From contig NZ_CP058560.1 of assembly GCF_018141185.1 (NCBI RefSeq), positions 992,001-1,056,000 of the forward strand: DNA of 64,000 bases. Reading direction: 5' to 3'. Both the position numbers and the translations under genes were made by a program. Numbering within the stretch: position 1 is the first letter of the stretch; the number at the start of each line of letters is the position of its first letter. Shown here piece after piece: positions 8,250 through 18,223 of the stretch. Under the pieces are notes generated by a model. The model was given only the letters and a program-made list of their open reading frames with translations. It was not told where the DNA came from and did no database searches. The stretch comes from Methanobacterium alkalithermotolerans (lineage in GTDB: Archaea > Methanobacteriota > Methanobacteria > Methanobacteriales > Methanobacteriaceae).

Positions 8250-11200
8250 TTTTTCTTAGAGGAACTATTAATCCTCCCACTATGAGAATTAAAGCCATTA
8301 ATATTGCTGTTAATGGTATTCCCGTTTCCTGCATAGGTACTTTTCCATCATCATCTGGTTTTGGTTTTGGTTGCTGGACTTCGATGGTAACTGAAGATAC
8401 TGTATCATCCAGGATAGGATCATAGGTCAGTGATTCCACTTTAGCAGTGTTGGTAATGTTGCCCGTGCGGGTCACAATGGTGGTTATTGTAAGCTCGGCA
8501 ATAGCCCCTCTTGGCAGGTTTCCAATACTCCATATACCGGTTATAGGATTGTACGAACCATAGTTAGCCACAGAAGATACATATTGTAAACCGACAGGCA
8601 GTACATCTATCACCCGGGAATCTACTGCAGTATCAGGGCCTCTATTTTGTACGATATAGGTAAAGAAGATGGTATCATATAGTATTGGCCTGAGATCATT
8701 TACTGTTTTAGTAATGGCCAGATCTGCTGCAGGTGGGACTTCAAGGGTTACTGAATCCTGATCATTATCAGGGTTAGGATCGTATTCGTTTTCTGCAGTT
8801 TTAGTAGCCGTATTGGTTATGTTTCCAGTTTGTACCACTTTAGCAATTATATTTAAAATTGCTGAATTTCCAAATTCCATGGTTCCTATCTGCCAGATTC
8901 CAGTGGTGAAATCATATACTCCTTGAGTGGTTATAGATGAAATGTAATTTAAGCCATCTGGAAGCAGATCTGTTATTTCCACTCCGGTGGCCTGATCTGG
9001 CCCATGATTAGTTACCGTTATGGTGAACATTATCTCGTCCAGGTAATTAGGATTGAGTTTACTGGTATCTTTTTGTACCCCTATATCTGCTGTTTTTATT
9101 TGGATATCCGCCGTGCTGGTATTGTTTTCCAGATCGGGATCAAATGTATCTGAAGTTACATTGGCCGTGTTTCTGATGGTGCTATTGGCCTCTGCTGAAA
9201 CCAGACCCTGTATGAGAACATTTATTGTTTGTCCCGGGGTAAAATTGCCCAGGTTCAAACTACCTGTCCAGTTAAACCATGAAATGCCCCCATCTATGGA
9301 GTATACAGGGTTTAGTATCACCGGAGGTAGTATATCATACAATATTACATTTCTAGATACTGATGGGCCATTATTGCCTACCAGAATATTGTAGGTGAGG
9401 TTTTCATGTCCAGCCAGTACGGGATCTGGAGTGCCGGTTTTTATCACATATATGTCTGCAACTGTTTCCACATCCGTAACTGTACTGGACGTATTATTCT
9501 CCAGGAAAGGATCAAAAGTACTGGAATTAACCAACGCCGTATTATTCAAAACACCCAAAGCATCAGACGAAAGCAAACCACGAATCCAAACCTCGACACT
9601 ATTACCCGAACTCAAATTACCCAAATTCAAACTACCCAACCAAACATTCCAACTAACACCAGAATCCACAGAATACTCCGGATCAAGAATAAAACCAGGC
9701 ACATCATCACTCAAAAACACATCCCGAGCAACAGACGGACCCACATTACCCACAACAATAGAATACTCAACAACATCCTCACCCGCAACCGCACTAACAG
9801 GACCATCCTTAACCACAAAAACATCCGCAACCGTCAACACATCAGTAACCACACTAGACGTATTATTCTCCAAGAAAGGATCAAAAGTACTGGAATTAAC
9901 CAACGCCGTATTATTCAAAACACCCAAAGCATCAGCAGAAAGATCTCCCCTTATACTAACATTCCAAACCTCACCCGGCAACAAATCACCAATAAACAAT
10001 GAACCCAACCAAGACAACCAGGCACCACCATTAACCGAATAAACCGGACTCAGTACAAAACCAGGAACAACATCAACCAAAAACACATCCCGAGCAACAG
10101 ACGGACCCACATTACCCACAACAATAGAATACTCAACAACATCCTCACCCGCAACCGCACTAACAGGACCATCCTTAACCACAAAAACATCCGCAACCGT
10201 ATCCACACCAGTAACCGTACTGGACGTATTATTCTCCAAGAAAGGATCAAAAGTACTGGAATTAACCAACGCCGTATTATTAATCTCACCTAAAACATCA
10301 GCCAAAACATCTCCCCTAATCAAAACCTCCAGAATAACACCCGGACTCAAATCACCTAAAACCAACATACCCGTCCATCCAAACCAATCCAAACCACCAT
10401 TAACCGAATAAAACGGATTAGCAACAGACGAAACAACCACATCAACCAAAACAACATCCCGAGCAACAGACGGACCCACATTACCAACATTAACCGTAAA
10501 CAAAATCTCCTCACCAGCAACAACCGAAAACGGAGCCTCCTTAACCACAAAAACATCCGCAACCGTCAACACATCAGTAACCACACTAGACGTATTATTC
10601 TCCAAGAAAGGATCAAAAGTACTGGAATTAACCAACGCCGTATTATTCAAAACACCCAAAGCATCAGCAGGTATTAGTCCTCTTAAAAAGATGGTGGTTA
10701 TAGATGCAGGGGTTAAGTTGCCCAGGTTTAAGGAACCTGTCCAGGTAAACCAGTTTATATCATTCAGGGAATATTCTGGATTTATGAGGAAACTAAGGTT
10801 ATCATAAAGGATAACTGATTCTGCTGTGGAGGGGCCGTTATTGCCTACCACCAGAGTATATTTAATAATATCTTCACCGGCAGTGCCACTAGCAGGGCCC
10901 ATTTTATTTACGAATATGTCTGCTATGGTGTTTACATTGGTAATTACAGTATCTGTATTGGGTGTGGGGTCGGGTGTGGTGGTGGTAACCGTCACTGTAT
11001 TATTAAGATTGGTTCCATTAGGAGTGGATGGATTTACAGTACCTCTAAGCAGTATAGATCTGGTTTCATTTACAGTGAGTATTCCTAAATCAATATAGCC
11101 TAATGCTGGCGGCCAGTTAATCCAGTTAATACCACCATTTACAGAGTACTCCACATTGATTAATTGAGGAGGTACTGCATCAAATACACGAACATCCAGG

Positions 11201-14200
11201 GCATCAGAAGGTCCATTATTTACTACAATGATGGAGTATAAAATTGTATTTCCGGCAACAATAGATGCAGGGCCATTTTTAGTTACATTAATATCTGCCT
11301 GAGTATTTACCAGGGTTGTGGTAGAATCTGAAGCAGGGGTAGGATCTGGTGTGGTGGTAGTGGCGTTCACCGTATTATTTATCAGAGTTCCATTAGCCAC
11401 CGACGATAAAACATCTCCTCTAAGGAGTATTTCCTGTGATCCTCCAGCTGAGAGTGTGCCCAGGTCAATGTAGCCTAATGCTGGCGGCCAGTTAATCCAG
11501 TTAATACCACCATTTACAGAGTACTCCACATTGATTAATTGAGGAGGAATTGAATCTGTTACCTGAACATTCTGCGCATCAGAAGGTCCGTTATTAATCA
11601 CATTGATGGTGTAATTAATTTTTTGACCAGCCAGTATAGTGGAAGGCCCTGTTTTTGTTACATTTAAATCAGCCTGTTGATTGACCTGTGTAATCGCCTG
11701 AGCAGTATTATTATCTGGATCCGGATCAGGAGTATCAGATGTAACTTGGGCAGTGTTATTTATGGTTCCCAGTGGAGCAGCAGATGATAAGTTTCCTCTA
11801 ATCAGTATAGTTATAATTTGAGAAGTTGAAATATTTCCCAGCGCCAGGTTTAATGGATTAGAGAAGGCATACCATGTTCCGTTCAGGTTATATTCAACTC
11901 CAGTAAGGAGAGAGTACCATGCAGGATCTATCATATCGTTTAGAATCACATTTACTGCTGTATCCGGACCATTGTTACCAATAGTCAGAGTGTAGTTAAT
12001 TTGTTGGCCGGCGAAAATATTTGGAGGTCCGGCTTTATTAATATAGATATCTGCACCCAGTATGTGAACTATGGCACTGTCGGTAGTGTTGTAAGTTCTC
12101 TCATCCGGGCTTGGTCCGCTTAAAGAAGTGTAAGTTAAATTAGCAATATTGATTAAGTCCTGTCCTGCCAGGGAAATATTGTTGTCCACCACACAGCGGA
12201 ATATTATGGTGGCATTATCACCCAATAAAAGTGAAGGTCCGGTAAATCTTACCAATCCAGGTAATAGGGTGGTGTCTACAAGCCATCCTGCAGGAAGAAG
12301 TGTGGTATCCAGATAAGTCATACCCCCCGGTATGACATCATCAAGTACCAGATCATAGGCATTGCTGGTACTTTGATTAGTGTGGTTTATCTGAAGGGTG
12401 AATTCAACGGTGCCTCCCGGATTCACATTGGTAGAACCAGTTTTGATTAATTGCAGGTCAGGCTCTATAACCCTTACCGTGCTGGTGGCAGAACCTCCAT
12501 TTATTTCAGTTGCGCCATTAAAGTAGAAAACCGTGGCGTTATTTATTAAATTAAGCCCATTTTGATTGGATAGTATATTTTCTACCAGTACAGTATAGTT
12601 AATGGTGATATTTCCAGGAGCAGTTGCATTAATTTCTCCAAAGTCAAATTCCCAGGTATTGCTGGTGGAATTAAACACAGGAATAGGATCAGGATACTGT
12701 ACCGATAAGGAAGGTGAAATTATATAGGTAAAGTTGCTGGCTACTAGTCCCACAGGCATGCGGTCCGTCACCCTTAATCGGATGGTGGTTCCCTGAGGGA
12801 CAGCCACTATTATGGTTTGATTTGCAGTGTCTCCAATGGTACGGTTTACCAGTGGTAGGCCTTCTGAATTTTTTATAATTGATGGAGAGCGGGAAGTTAC
12901 ATTTACCGTGGATGTAGCCCAGATATTATTTACCGTGCCCTGGCTTGGATCTCCAGTTCTCTCACCGGTTTCAGTACCTGGTGCTCCTGGAGTAACGCCC
13001 CCAGTTCCATTAGGACCGGGTAAACTGGTACCGGTTACATTGGCCGTATTGGCTGTGGTGGTATTGAATATTATATCTTCTTTTAAATCAGCAATGAAGC
13101 TGATAGTGACATTTTGACCCTGTAAAAGCCTATCAATATTAACTGTAAGGTTATTTCCAATTAAAGTGTAGTTGGCCGTAATGGTAACGTTGCTGGTGGT
13201 AATGGTAACCTGGTTTAAGGTTCCATTTAAGGCCCGTATATTTATAAAGTTAGGATGGATTATGTCTGTGACCACCAGATCATATACCGGGGCAATATTA
13301 GTGCCTGCAGTATTACGTACCACTATATTAAAGGTTACAGGTTCTCCACCCTGCTGGATGGTAGGAGTGGCAGTTTTATTAATGGTAAGAACCGGGCGTC
13401 TAACAGTAAGACCCGGAGCACTACTGGAAGTAGATAAAGATTGTCCTGCCTCATTAGTATAATTTAAAGTTCCAGTATTTGGTATGGTCCCATTTACATT
13501 ATTTGAAACATTATTTTTCACCACTACATCAAATAGAATCCGGATGGTTTCATTTCCAAGCAGATTATTATTGGTAATGTTACCCAGGAAAAATATCAAA
13601 GGATTGGTGCTGGTAGGAGTAATTGATTGGAAGTCTGTCAGACCAGTGGAAGTGAATATAAACCCATCAGCAAAGACATTACTGCTGCTTCGGCTGATTA
13701 ATGCTCTCCCACCAATATAAGCCAGTCTGGTATTAATTATATCCGAAATATTGACATTGGCAGTGGTCCCGGAAGGTATGGTGATATCAACACGGTAGGT
13801 TACTACTTCCCCTATAAGGACGTTGTTGCCAGTAGAATCCGGTTCAGATGTATTAAACACGCCTTTTACCACTGCTGGTGCAATGGTACGAAGATTAGTA
13901 CTACCTTGAGATGTATATTCTCTATTATTATCTCGAGGAGTAGTAGTTGAACTTAAAGAGTCGTATGTGGCGGTAGCTGTATTTAAAAAGGTGGAGTTGG
14001 ATTTAACATCATCCATTATATTCACATTAAAGGTGAAATTTAGAGATTCTCCCGGATTTATGTTACCTCCAATATAGGTAACTATTCCACTGGAACTATT
14101 ATAATTAAAGGTGAATCCTGGAGGGGTTATTGCTGAGGTGACTGTGGTCCAGTTAAAGGCAGTTCCATTTAAAGGATCCACTATAACCACATTATAAGCT

Positions 14201-17200
14201 GGTGATAATCCAGAATTGCTGAGATTCAATCTTACAGTTGTCTGCTGGCCCCCGGAAACCGGGTTGGGTAAGATGGTTTTAACCACATTTAACCAGGGCT
14301 GTAAAACATTGAAATTATAGTTAGCACTTACCGGTGCTGCAGGGTTTTCATCCCAGTCCAGCCTCACTGTGTTGGTTTTAGGCAGAGATGAGGGGGTTCG
14401 GGGATTGGTTGTTTCATTATTTTCCACCACCAGATCCACATCTATATAAAAGCTGTTAGTTTCATTCAGATTATCCGGGTTAACGATAGTAGTTCCATTA
14501 AAGAGGAAAGTGATGGTGTTTCCCACACTGGTCACAATCAAGTTACCCAGAGTTCCATTAAATCCAGTTAAATTTAAAACGTAGTTGCCGGTGTAAATTA
14601 TTCCTGCAGGTAGTAAATCGGTGATGGTTAAGTTTGTCATTTGACCTTCAGGTAACGTAATCAGGAATCGGAAGGTTCCTAGTTCCCCTATGGTCAGATT
14701 ATTTCCACTGGTACCTGGATCGGTACTATTTACCAAATCCTTAGAAATGGTAGGATCTGCTATAGTTACCCAGGCTTGATCCTGGAATAAAGACTGATCT
14801 TGAACAAAGTTGGGTCCATCAGGTGTGGAAGCAAAGTTTAAAATTTCCGCAGTATTATTTATCACCTGTCGGGGATAAACATCCGGAGCTATATCAAAGG
14901 TGAAGGTTATGAAAACCGTGTCATTTCCATAAGGAGGTCCTTTGGTACCGTCATTGCGGTAAAGTATGTTGTTGAGTATTAGTCCACCAGCAGCAAACAA
15001 GTTACCAGTGAAGTTGGTGATGGGGGTTCCGTTTCCGTAAATTACACTAATTAATGTGGGGTTTATTAATCCAGCAGGGATGTTGTCCCTGATTATAACA
15101 TCATAGGCATTCCAGCTACCCTGGTTTTCCACGGTGATAACATATGTGACTTTATCGCCTGCATCTGCACCATTTAAATCTCCATTTACAGGTAATATGC
15201 TGGGATCTGGAGTAATGGTTCCCGAGCCGGTAGTGCCAGATATTCCTTTGGTAATAACAAGTACTGGTTGCTGGGTGATAAACTGTATGATGGCGTTATC
15301 CGAGAACATGTCCCCGGGAGAGTTATCATACATGATATTCATCTGATTGGTAAGATAGAGTTCATCGGCCATGGGCTCATTGGTGGCTGTGACTGTGAAG
15401 AGTATATGTACCAGCCGGGTTATTTGATCAGTACTATTTACCAGACCATAATTAAATATCAGGTTATTATCCGTGGCGTTGGTGGTTAAGGTGGGTAAGA
15501 ATCCCAGGAAAGTGCTAAGTGTATCATCAGCGGCCAATCTCCACTCTCCTGCTCCGGGAGGTGTGTTTCCCTGAGCAATATTAGTTGTTACTTGAGTGGC
15601 ATTAAAGAAGGGTATGGGTAAAAAGTCCACAATGGAAAAATTCTCCAGGTTGGTGGTGGGTACCCAAACCTTTAAAGAAAAGGTCACATCATCCCCTGGT
15701 TTTAAAAAGTAAGGAGGGTTTCCAATGGTTGTGTTGCCATTAATGGCATATATGGATTTTTCAATAGTTGGTGCCACAATTACAACAGAAGTACCACTTC
15801 CATCACTTACAGGGTGGTGGTTATGAGTAAGGTTTGCATTAGCAGTAACCTGGTTGGTGGTTACATCGTTAGAAGTTAGTAAAGGATCCCCCGACGGGAA
15901 GTTAGCGGGATCTTCATATTCAATATCAATAATAGTACGGAAGGTTATGGTTCCGGTAGTTGGTCCCCGGTTATCAGTGCGATTGTTATATAAGCCCCCG
16001 GTAAGAACCTCATCCAGGCCCCAATCCAGGAGCTGGTTGGATACATAAAATATTATGGTCCAGGTTCCAGTGATATTGTTATGAGTAACTTCATAGTTAC
16101 TTGGAACGAAGGGAAGATTAGTGGTGGTTCCATTTTCAGTTATTCTTAAAAGAGGAATAAAAGATGAGAGGAAGCTTTGACCATCCCCCACTACATCGGT
16201 TAGGGTTACGTTACGGAGTTGGAAGTAATCCGATACTTGAAAGTTTATGGTGTATTCTAAAGTATTGGTAGGTCGGGTAGGTGGACCACTTAAGTCACTG
16301 ACAGATTTTTGCACGGCCAGAGATTTTAAAGTCACCGTGTATTCTGTTGAGGGACCATCTGAAGTTACAGTAGTTCCATTATAATTTCCTTGGGCAGTAG
16401 AGTTATTAAAGGAGGGTACAGGAGCACCAGTATTGGGATCGATTACAGGCTGAAGGGTGTTGTCAAATTCAGGAGCATATACCTGGTATGTGATTACCCG
16501 GTCCACTCCAAGTACACCTGTAATTGATGGGAAGTTGATAGTCAAGTTCCCTCCCGGTATGGTCAGGGAGGGCGTATTGATTATGGTTCCTCCGGCAGCA
16601 TCTATAACCTGTATGAATTGTAAATTGGATGGAAGTAAATCAGTAACATTAACATTGGTTAGTGTGGCTCCATCTGCTATGTCTAAAATTAATTGGTAAG
16701 TGCGAGGATAATTTGGTCCAGTGGCAGTTTCATCTTCAGGCATTATAGCATTTTTAGTAAGACGAATAACAGTAGGAGTTACAGTAGTAACCACAGTGTT
16801 ACCATGTATTGGAGGATCAGTAGTGGGGTCATCCAGAGGCGTATTACCAAATCTGAAAATGGGGTTGGTAGTCACATTTAGTGGTACGCCCAGGGTGGCA
16901 TTGGCAGCCATGGTGAAGCTTGCCAGGAGAGTTGCTGGTGGTTGGTCCGGGGTGAAGCTACCAAAGGGATATTCCAGGACCCATAAGCTGAATCCAGGGG
17001 TTCCAGTTACCATTTCCCTGGTGAGAGGATTTAATAGTTCTCCTGATAGGGGAAATATTCCTAAGTTAGTAGATCTTATAGCAGATCCCAGATAGGTAGC
17101 TGCATTGAAACTTATCTCGGGGGGGAGTATAAGTTCCAGAATAGGGCCAAATCCGGTACTGGTGGCCTCATTATTAAAAGTAAAGCTCATCTGAAAATTT

Positions 17201-17673
17201 TCATTAATGAATGTTTCTCCAGGGGATGTTACCGTGACTGCTGGTTGTCCCAGATGGAAATTTACCTGGGCAGTTTTAATTTGATTAATATTTTCAACTT
17301 CTACTTCCTGGCTGGGGGAAACATGGCCATTTAAAGAAGCTATTACATTGAAAATAGAATCATTGCTGGAAAAAGAAACCTTATATAAACCATGGGCATC
17401 GGTCTGGGTGCGTCCCATTTCCAGGCCCTGCAGATTCTTAACCAGAATGGTAACATCAGGTAAAGGTTCATCAGTTTTACAATCCTGAACCAGACCTGAA
17501 ATTTCAACTAAAGGAGTAAGATTAGAATTATCAGTGTTATTCGAATCAATATCTAATATTTTTGTATCATTAACTATTGAAAAATCATCATCTGCCATGT
17601 TATCCGTAGCTGAGACAGATGAAATTGAAAAAAATAAAAGGACTAATGCTAAAATTAAATACTTTTTATTAAT
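8245..17673 (-). CDS. Giant DUF11-repeat surface (adhesin-like) protein with an ATT start
   Basis: A protein of about 3,142 residues, probably displayed on the cell surface. The first ATG is at 17598, but 25 further in-frame codons upstream encode NKK followed by the hydrophobic YLILALVLLFFSISSVSA, a classic signal peptide. That reading starts at an ATT at 17671-17673, with GGGGGG placed 6 nt upstream and an in-frame TGA before it. After the signal comes a carboxypeptidase-regulatory-like domain (residues about 58-130). About eight large divergent repeats and ten canonical DUF11 repeats follow, the latter with the pattern AD-V-K-GP, AG, Y, V-N-GPS-A. A C-terminal membrane helix (LTAILMALILIVGGLIV) ends in PLRKK. 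Asn and Thr are abundant, as expected for an N-glycosylated cell wall protein. Bases 9485-10670 have distinct codon usage. Function in adhesion is inferred from the family. Confidence 0.9.
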   Translation of the reverse strand: MNKKYLILALVLLFFSISSVSATDNMADDDFSIVNDTKILDIDSNNTDNSNLTPLVEISGLVQDCKTDEPLPDVTILVKNLQGLEMGRTQTDAHGLYKVSFSSNDSIFNVIASLNGHVSPSQEVEVENINQIKTAQVNFHLGQPAVTVTSPGETFINENFQMSFTFNNEATSTGFGPILELILPPEISFNAATYLGSAIRSTNLGIFPLSGELLNPLTREMVTGTPGFSLWVLEYPFGSFTPDQPPATLLASFTMAANATLGVPLNVTTNPIFRFGNTPLDDPTTDPPIHGNTVVTTVTPTVIRLTKNAIMPEDETATGPNYPRTYQLILDIADGATLTNVNVTDLLPSNLQFIQVIDAAGGTIINTPSLTIPGGNLTINFPSITGVLGVDRVITYQVYAPEFDNTLQPVIDPNTGAPVPSFNNSTAQGNYNGTTVTSDGPSTEYTVTLKSLAVQKSVSDLSGPPTRPTNTLEYTINFQVSDYFQLRNVTLTDVVGDGQSFLSSFIPLLRITENGTTTNLPFVPSNYEVTHNNITGTWTIIFYVSNQLLDWGLDEVLTGGLYNNRTDNRGPTTGTITFRTIIDIEYEDPANFPSGDPLLTSNDVTTNQVTANANLTHNHHPVSDGSGTSVVIVAPTIEKSIYAINGNTTIGNPPYFLKPGDDVTFSLKVWVPTTNLENFSIVDFLPIPFFNATQVTTNIAQGNTPPGAGEWRLAADDTLSTFLGFLPTLTTNATDNNLIFNYGLVNSTDQITRLVHILFTVTATNEPMADELYLTNQMNIMYDNSPGDMFSDNAIIQFITQQPVLVITKGISGTTGSGTITPDPSILPVNGDLNGADAGDKVTYVITVENQGSWNAYDVIIRDNIPAGLINPTLISVIYGNGTPITNFTGNLFAAGGLILNNILYRNDGTKGPPYGNDTVFITFTFDIAPDVYPRQVINNTAEILNFASTPDGPNFVQDQSLFQDQAWVTIADPTISKDLVNSTDPGTSGNNLTIGELGTFRFLITLPEGQMTNLTITDLLPAGIIYTGNYVLNLTGFNGTLGNLIVTSVGNTITFLFNGTTIVNPDNLNETNSFYIDVDLVVENNETTNPRTPSSLPKTNTVRLDWDENPAAPVSANYNFNVLQPWLNVVKTILPNPVSGGQQTTVRLNLSNSGLSPAYNVVIVDPLNGTAFNWTTVTSAITPPGFTFNYNSSSGIVTYIGGNINPGESLNFTFNVNIMDDVKSNSTFLNTATATYDSLSSTTTPRDNNREYTSQGSTNLRTIAPAVVKGVFNTSEPDSTGNNVLIGEVVTYRVDITIPSGTTANVNISDIINTRLAYIGGRALISRSSSNVFADGFIFTSTGLTDFQSITPTSTNPLIFFLGNITNNNLLGNETIRILFDVVVKNNVSNNVNGTIPNTGTLNYTNEAGQSLSTSSSAPGLTVRRPVLTINKTATPTIQQGGEPVTFNIVVRNTAGTNIAPVYDLVVTDIIHPNFINIRALNGTLNQVTITTSNVTITANYTLIGNNLTVNIDRLLQGQNVTISFIADLKEDIIFNTTTANTANVTGTSLPGPNGTGGVTPGAPGTETGERTGDPSQGTVNNIWATSTVNVTSRSPSIIKNSEGLPLVNRTIGDTANQTIIVAVPQGTTIRLRVTDRMPVGLVASNFTYIISPSLSVQYPDPIPVFNSTSNTWEFDFGEINATAPGNITINYTVLVENILSNQNGLNLINNATVFYFNGATEINGGSATSTVRVIEPDLQLIKTGSTNVNPGGTVEFTLQINHTNQSTSNAYDLVLDDVIPGGMTYLDTTLLPAGWLVDTTLLPGLVRFTGPSLLLGDNATIIFRCVVDNNISLAGQDLINIANLTYTSLSGPSPDERTYNTTDSAIVHILGADIYINKAGPPNIFAGQQINYTLTIGNNGPDTAVNVILNDMIDPAWYSLLTGVEYNLNGTWYAFSNPLNLALGNISTSQIITILIRGNLSSAAPLGTINNTAQVTSDTPDPDPDNNTAQAITQVNQQADLNVTKTGPSTILAGQKINYTINVINNGPSDAQNVQVTDSIPPQLINVEYSVNGGINWINWPPALGYIDLGTLSAGGSQEILLRGDVLSSVANGTLINNTVNATTTTPDPTPASDSTTTLVNTQADINVTKNGPASIVAGNTILYSIIVVNNGPSDALDVRVFDAVPPQLINVEYSVNGGINWINWPPALGYIDLGILTVNETRSILLRGTVNPSTPNGTNLNNTVTVTTTTPDPTPNTDTVITNVNTIADIFVNKMGPASGTAGEDIIKYTLVVGNNGPSTAESVILYDNLSFLINPEYSLNDINWFTWTGSLNLGNLTPASITTIFLRGLIPADALGVLNNTALVNSSTFDPFLENNTSSVVTDVLTVADVFVVKEAPFSVVAGEEILFTVNVGNVGPSVARDVVLVDVVVSSVANPFYSVNGGLDWFGWTGMLVLGDLSPGVILEVLIRGDVLADVLGEINNTALVNSSTFDPFLENNTSSTVTGVDTVADVFVVKDGPVSAVAGEDVVEYSIVVGNVGPSVARDVFLVDVVPGFVLSPVYSVNGGAWLSWLGSLFIGDLLPGEVWNVSIRGDLSADALGVLNNTALVNSSTFDPFLENNTSSVVTDVLTVADVFVVKDGPVSAVAGEDVVEYSIVVGNVGPSVARDVFLSDDVPGFILDPEYSVDSGVSWNVWLGSLNLGNLSSGNSVEVWIRGLLSSDALGVLNNTALVNSSTFDPFLENNTSSTVTDVETVADIYVIKTGTPDPVLAGHENLTYNILVGNNGPSVSRNVILYDILPPVILNPVYSIDGGISWFNWTGSLNLGNFTPGQTINVLIQGLVSAEANSTIRNTANVTSDTFDPDLENNTSTADIQIKTADIGVQKDTSKLNPNYLDEIMFTITVTNHGPDQATGVEITDLLPDGLNYISSITTQGVYDFTTGIWQIGTMEFGNSAILNIIAKVVQTGNITNTATKTAENEYDPNPDNDQDSVTLEVPPAADLAITKTVNDLRPILYDTIFFTYIVQNRGPDTAVDSRVIDVLPVGLQYVSSVANYGSYNPITGIWSIGNLPRGAIAELTITTIVTRTGNITNTAKVESLTYDPILDDTVSSVTIEVQQPKPKPDDDGKVPMQETGIPLTAILMALILIVGGLIVPLRKK
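9485..10670 (-). repeat. Near-identical DUF11 repeat block with foreign codon usage
   Basis: Inside the giant gene, four copies of a segment encoding LNNTALVNSSTFDPFLENNT recur with a period of about 366 bp (starting near 9484, 9851, 10216 and 10585). A 123-bp stretch at 9712-9834 is identical to 10078-10200. The coding strand here is strongly T and G biased, with codons ending in T or G, whereas the flanking repeats use mixed third positions. This looks like recent duplication and recombination with another DUF11 gene. Confidence 0.85.
11100..11552 (-). repeat. Second direct repeat pair inside the surface protein gene
   Basis: A stretch of about 70 bp encoding NVEYSVNGGINWINWPPALG is almost identical at 11100-11172 and 11479-11552, one DUF11 unit apart (about 379 bp). 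Codon usage here matches the rest of the gene. It marks a separate, probably older or independent, repeat duplication from the block at 9485-10670. Confidence 0.8.
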
Positions 17674-17852
17674 GGTTTTCCCCCCAGAGTATCATTTAAT
17701 CATATTAATGAAATGTAAATACATTCACTATATTTTATTCATAATATGAGATTAAAATATATATAAATCTTGTTGTTTGTGTTTACCGAAACATTTATTC
17801 CGCACATTAGAAATAATAGTATGAAAAAATAAAAGAATGAATGGTGAAAAAA
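17674..17852. promoter_or_regulatory. Divergent promoter region, surface protein / CooT-like
   Basis: This AT-rich gap carries the expression signals of two divergent genes. On the minus strand, GGGGGG (17680-17685) is the ribosome binding site for the ATT start of the surface protein. On the plus strand, GGTGA (17843-17847) serves the ATG at 17853. AT-rich TATA-like elements such as AAAATATATATAAATC near 17755-17770 can serve either direction. No further gene was seen. Confidence 0.5.
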
Positions 17853-18032
17853 ATGTGTGAATCAAATGCTTATCAATCTGATGGTACTCTCATTATGGAA
17901 GATGTATTAAATATTAAAATAGATGGTAAAAAAATAGAGTTAGTGGATATTTTAAACCAAAAAAAGAATTTAACAGGGACTATTTCTGAAATAGATTTGG
18001 ATAAACACAGTATATTCATAAAATTAGAATAA
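17853..18032 (+). CDS. CooT-family small nickel-binding protein
   Basis: A 59-residue protein resembling CooT, a small nickel protein of the carbon monoxide dehydrogenase maturation system. The pattern MCESNAYQSDGTLIMEDVLN then KIELVDILNQKKNLTGTISE matches the family's compact beta barrel. In CooT the cysteine next to the initiator Met binds nickel, which favours the ATG at 17853 (giving Met-Cys) over an in-frame ATG at 17841. The GGTGA at 17843-17847 is also correctly placed for 17853. Many archaeal homologues are annotated as predicted RNA-binding proteins, so nickel binding is inferred from the family and the N-terminal Cys. It lies upstream of the nickel hydrogenase genes but on the opposite strand. 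Confidence 0.72.
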   Translation: MCESNAYQSDGTLIMEDVLNIKIDGKKIELVDILNQKKNLTGTISEIDLDKHSIFIKLE

Positions 18033-18190
18033 AATTCCATTTTCTATAAATTTATTTTATATTATTTTGAAATTTGAATACTTCAATTTATTTTTACAGA
18101 TAAATTAATATTTTATAAAACCTCTAATTTTTATAAAATTAACAATTCAAAAAAAAACTCCCCAAAAAACCAAAAAAAAAGTAAAAAAGT

Positions 18191-18211
18191 AATAGGTGAC
18201 CTGCACCTATT
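18191..18211 (-). terminator. Terminator of the mvh operon
   Basis: An 8-bp inverted repeat, AATAGGTG (18191-18198) and CACCTATT (18204-18211), has a 5-nt loop. On the minus strand it is followed by long T runs (complement of the A runs at 18150-18186). It sits 12 nt past the mvhB stop codon. Confidence 0.75.
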
Positions 18212-18223
18212 AAACAGTTTTTT

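Noticed and set aside
9395..10042. Long open frames on the plus strand, opposite the surface protein gene
   Set aside because: They exist because the T/G-biased codon block lacks stop codons on the other strand. Their translations are low-complexity and no ribosome binding site supports them.
17841..17852. Longer CooT-like protein starting at 17841
   Set aside because: The ribosome binding site lies inside the proposed extension, and the family needs a cysteine right after the initiator Met.
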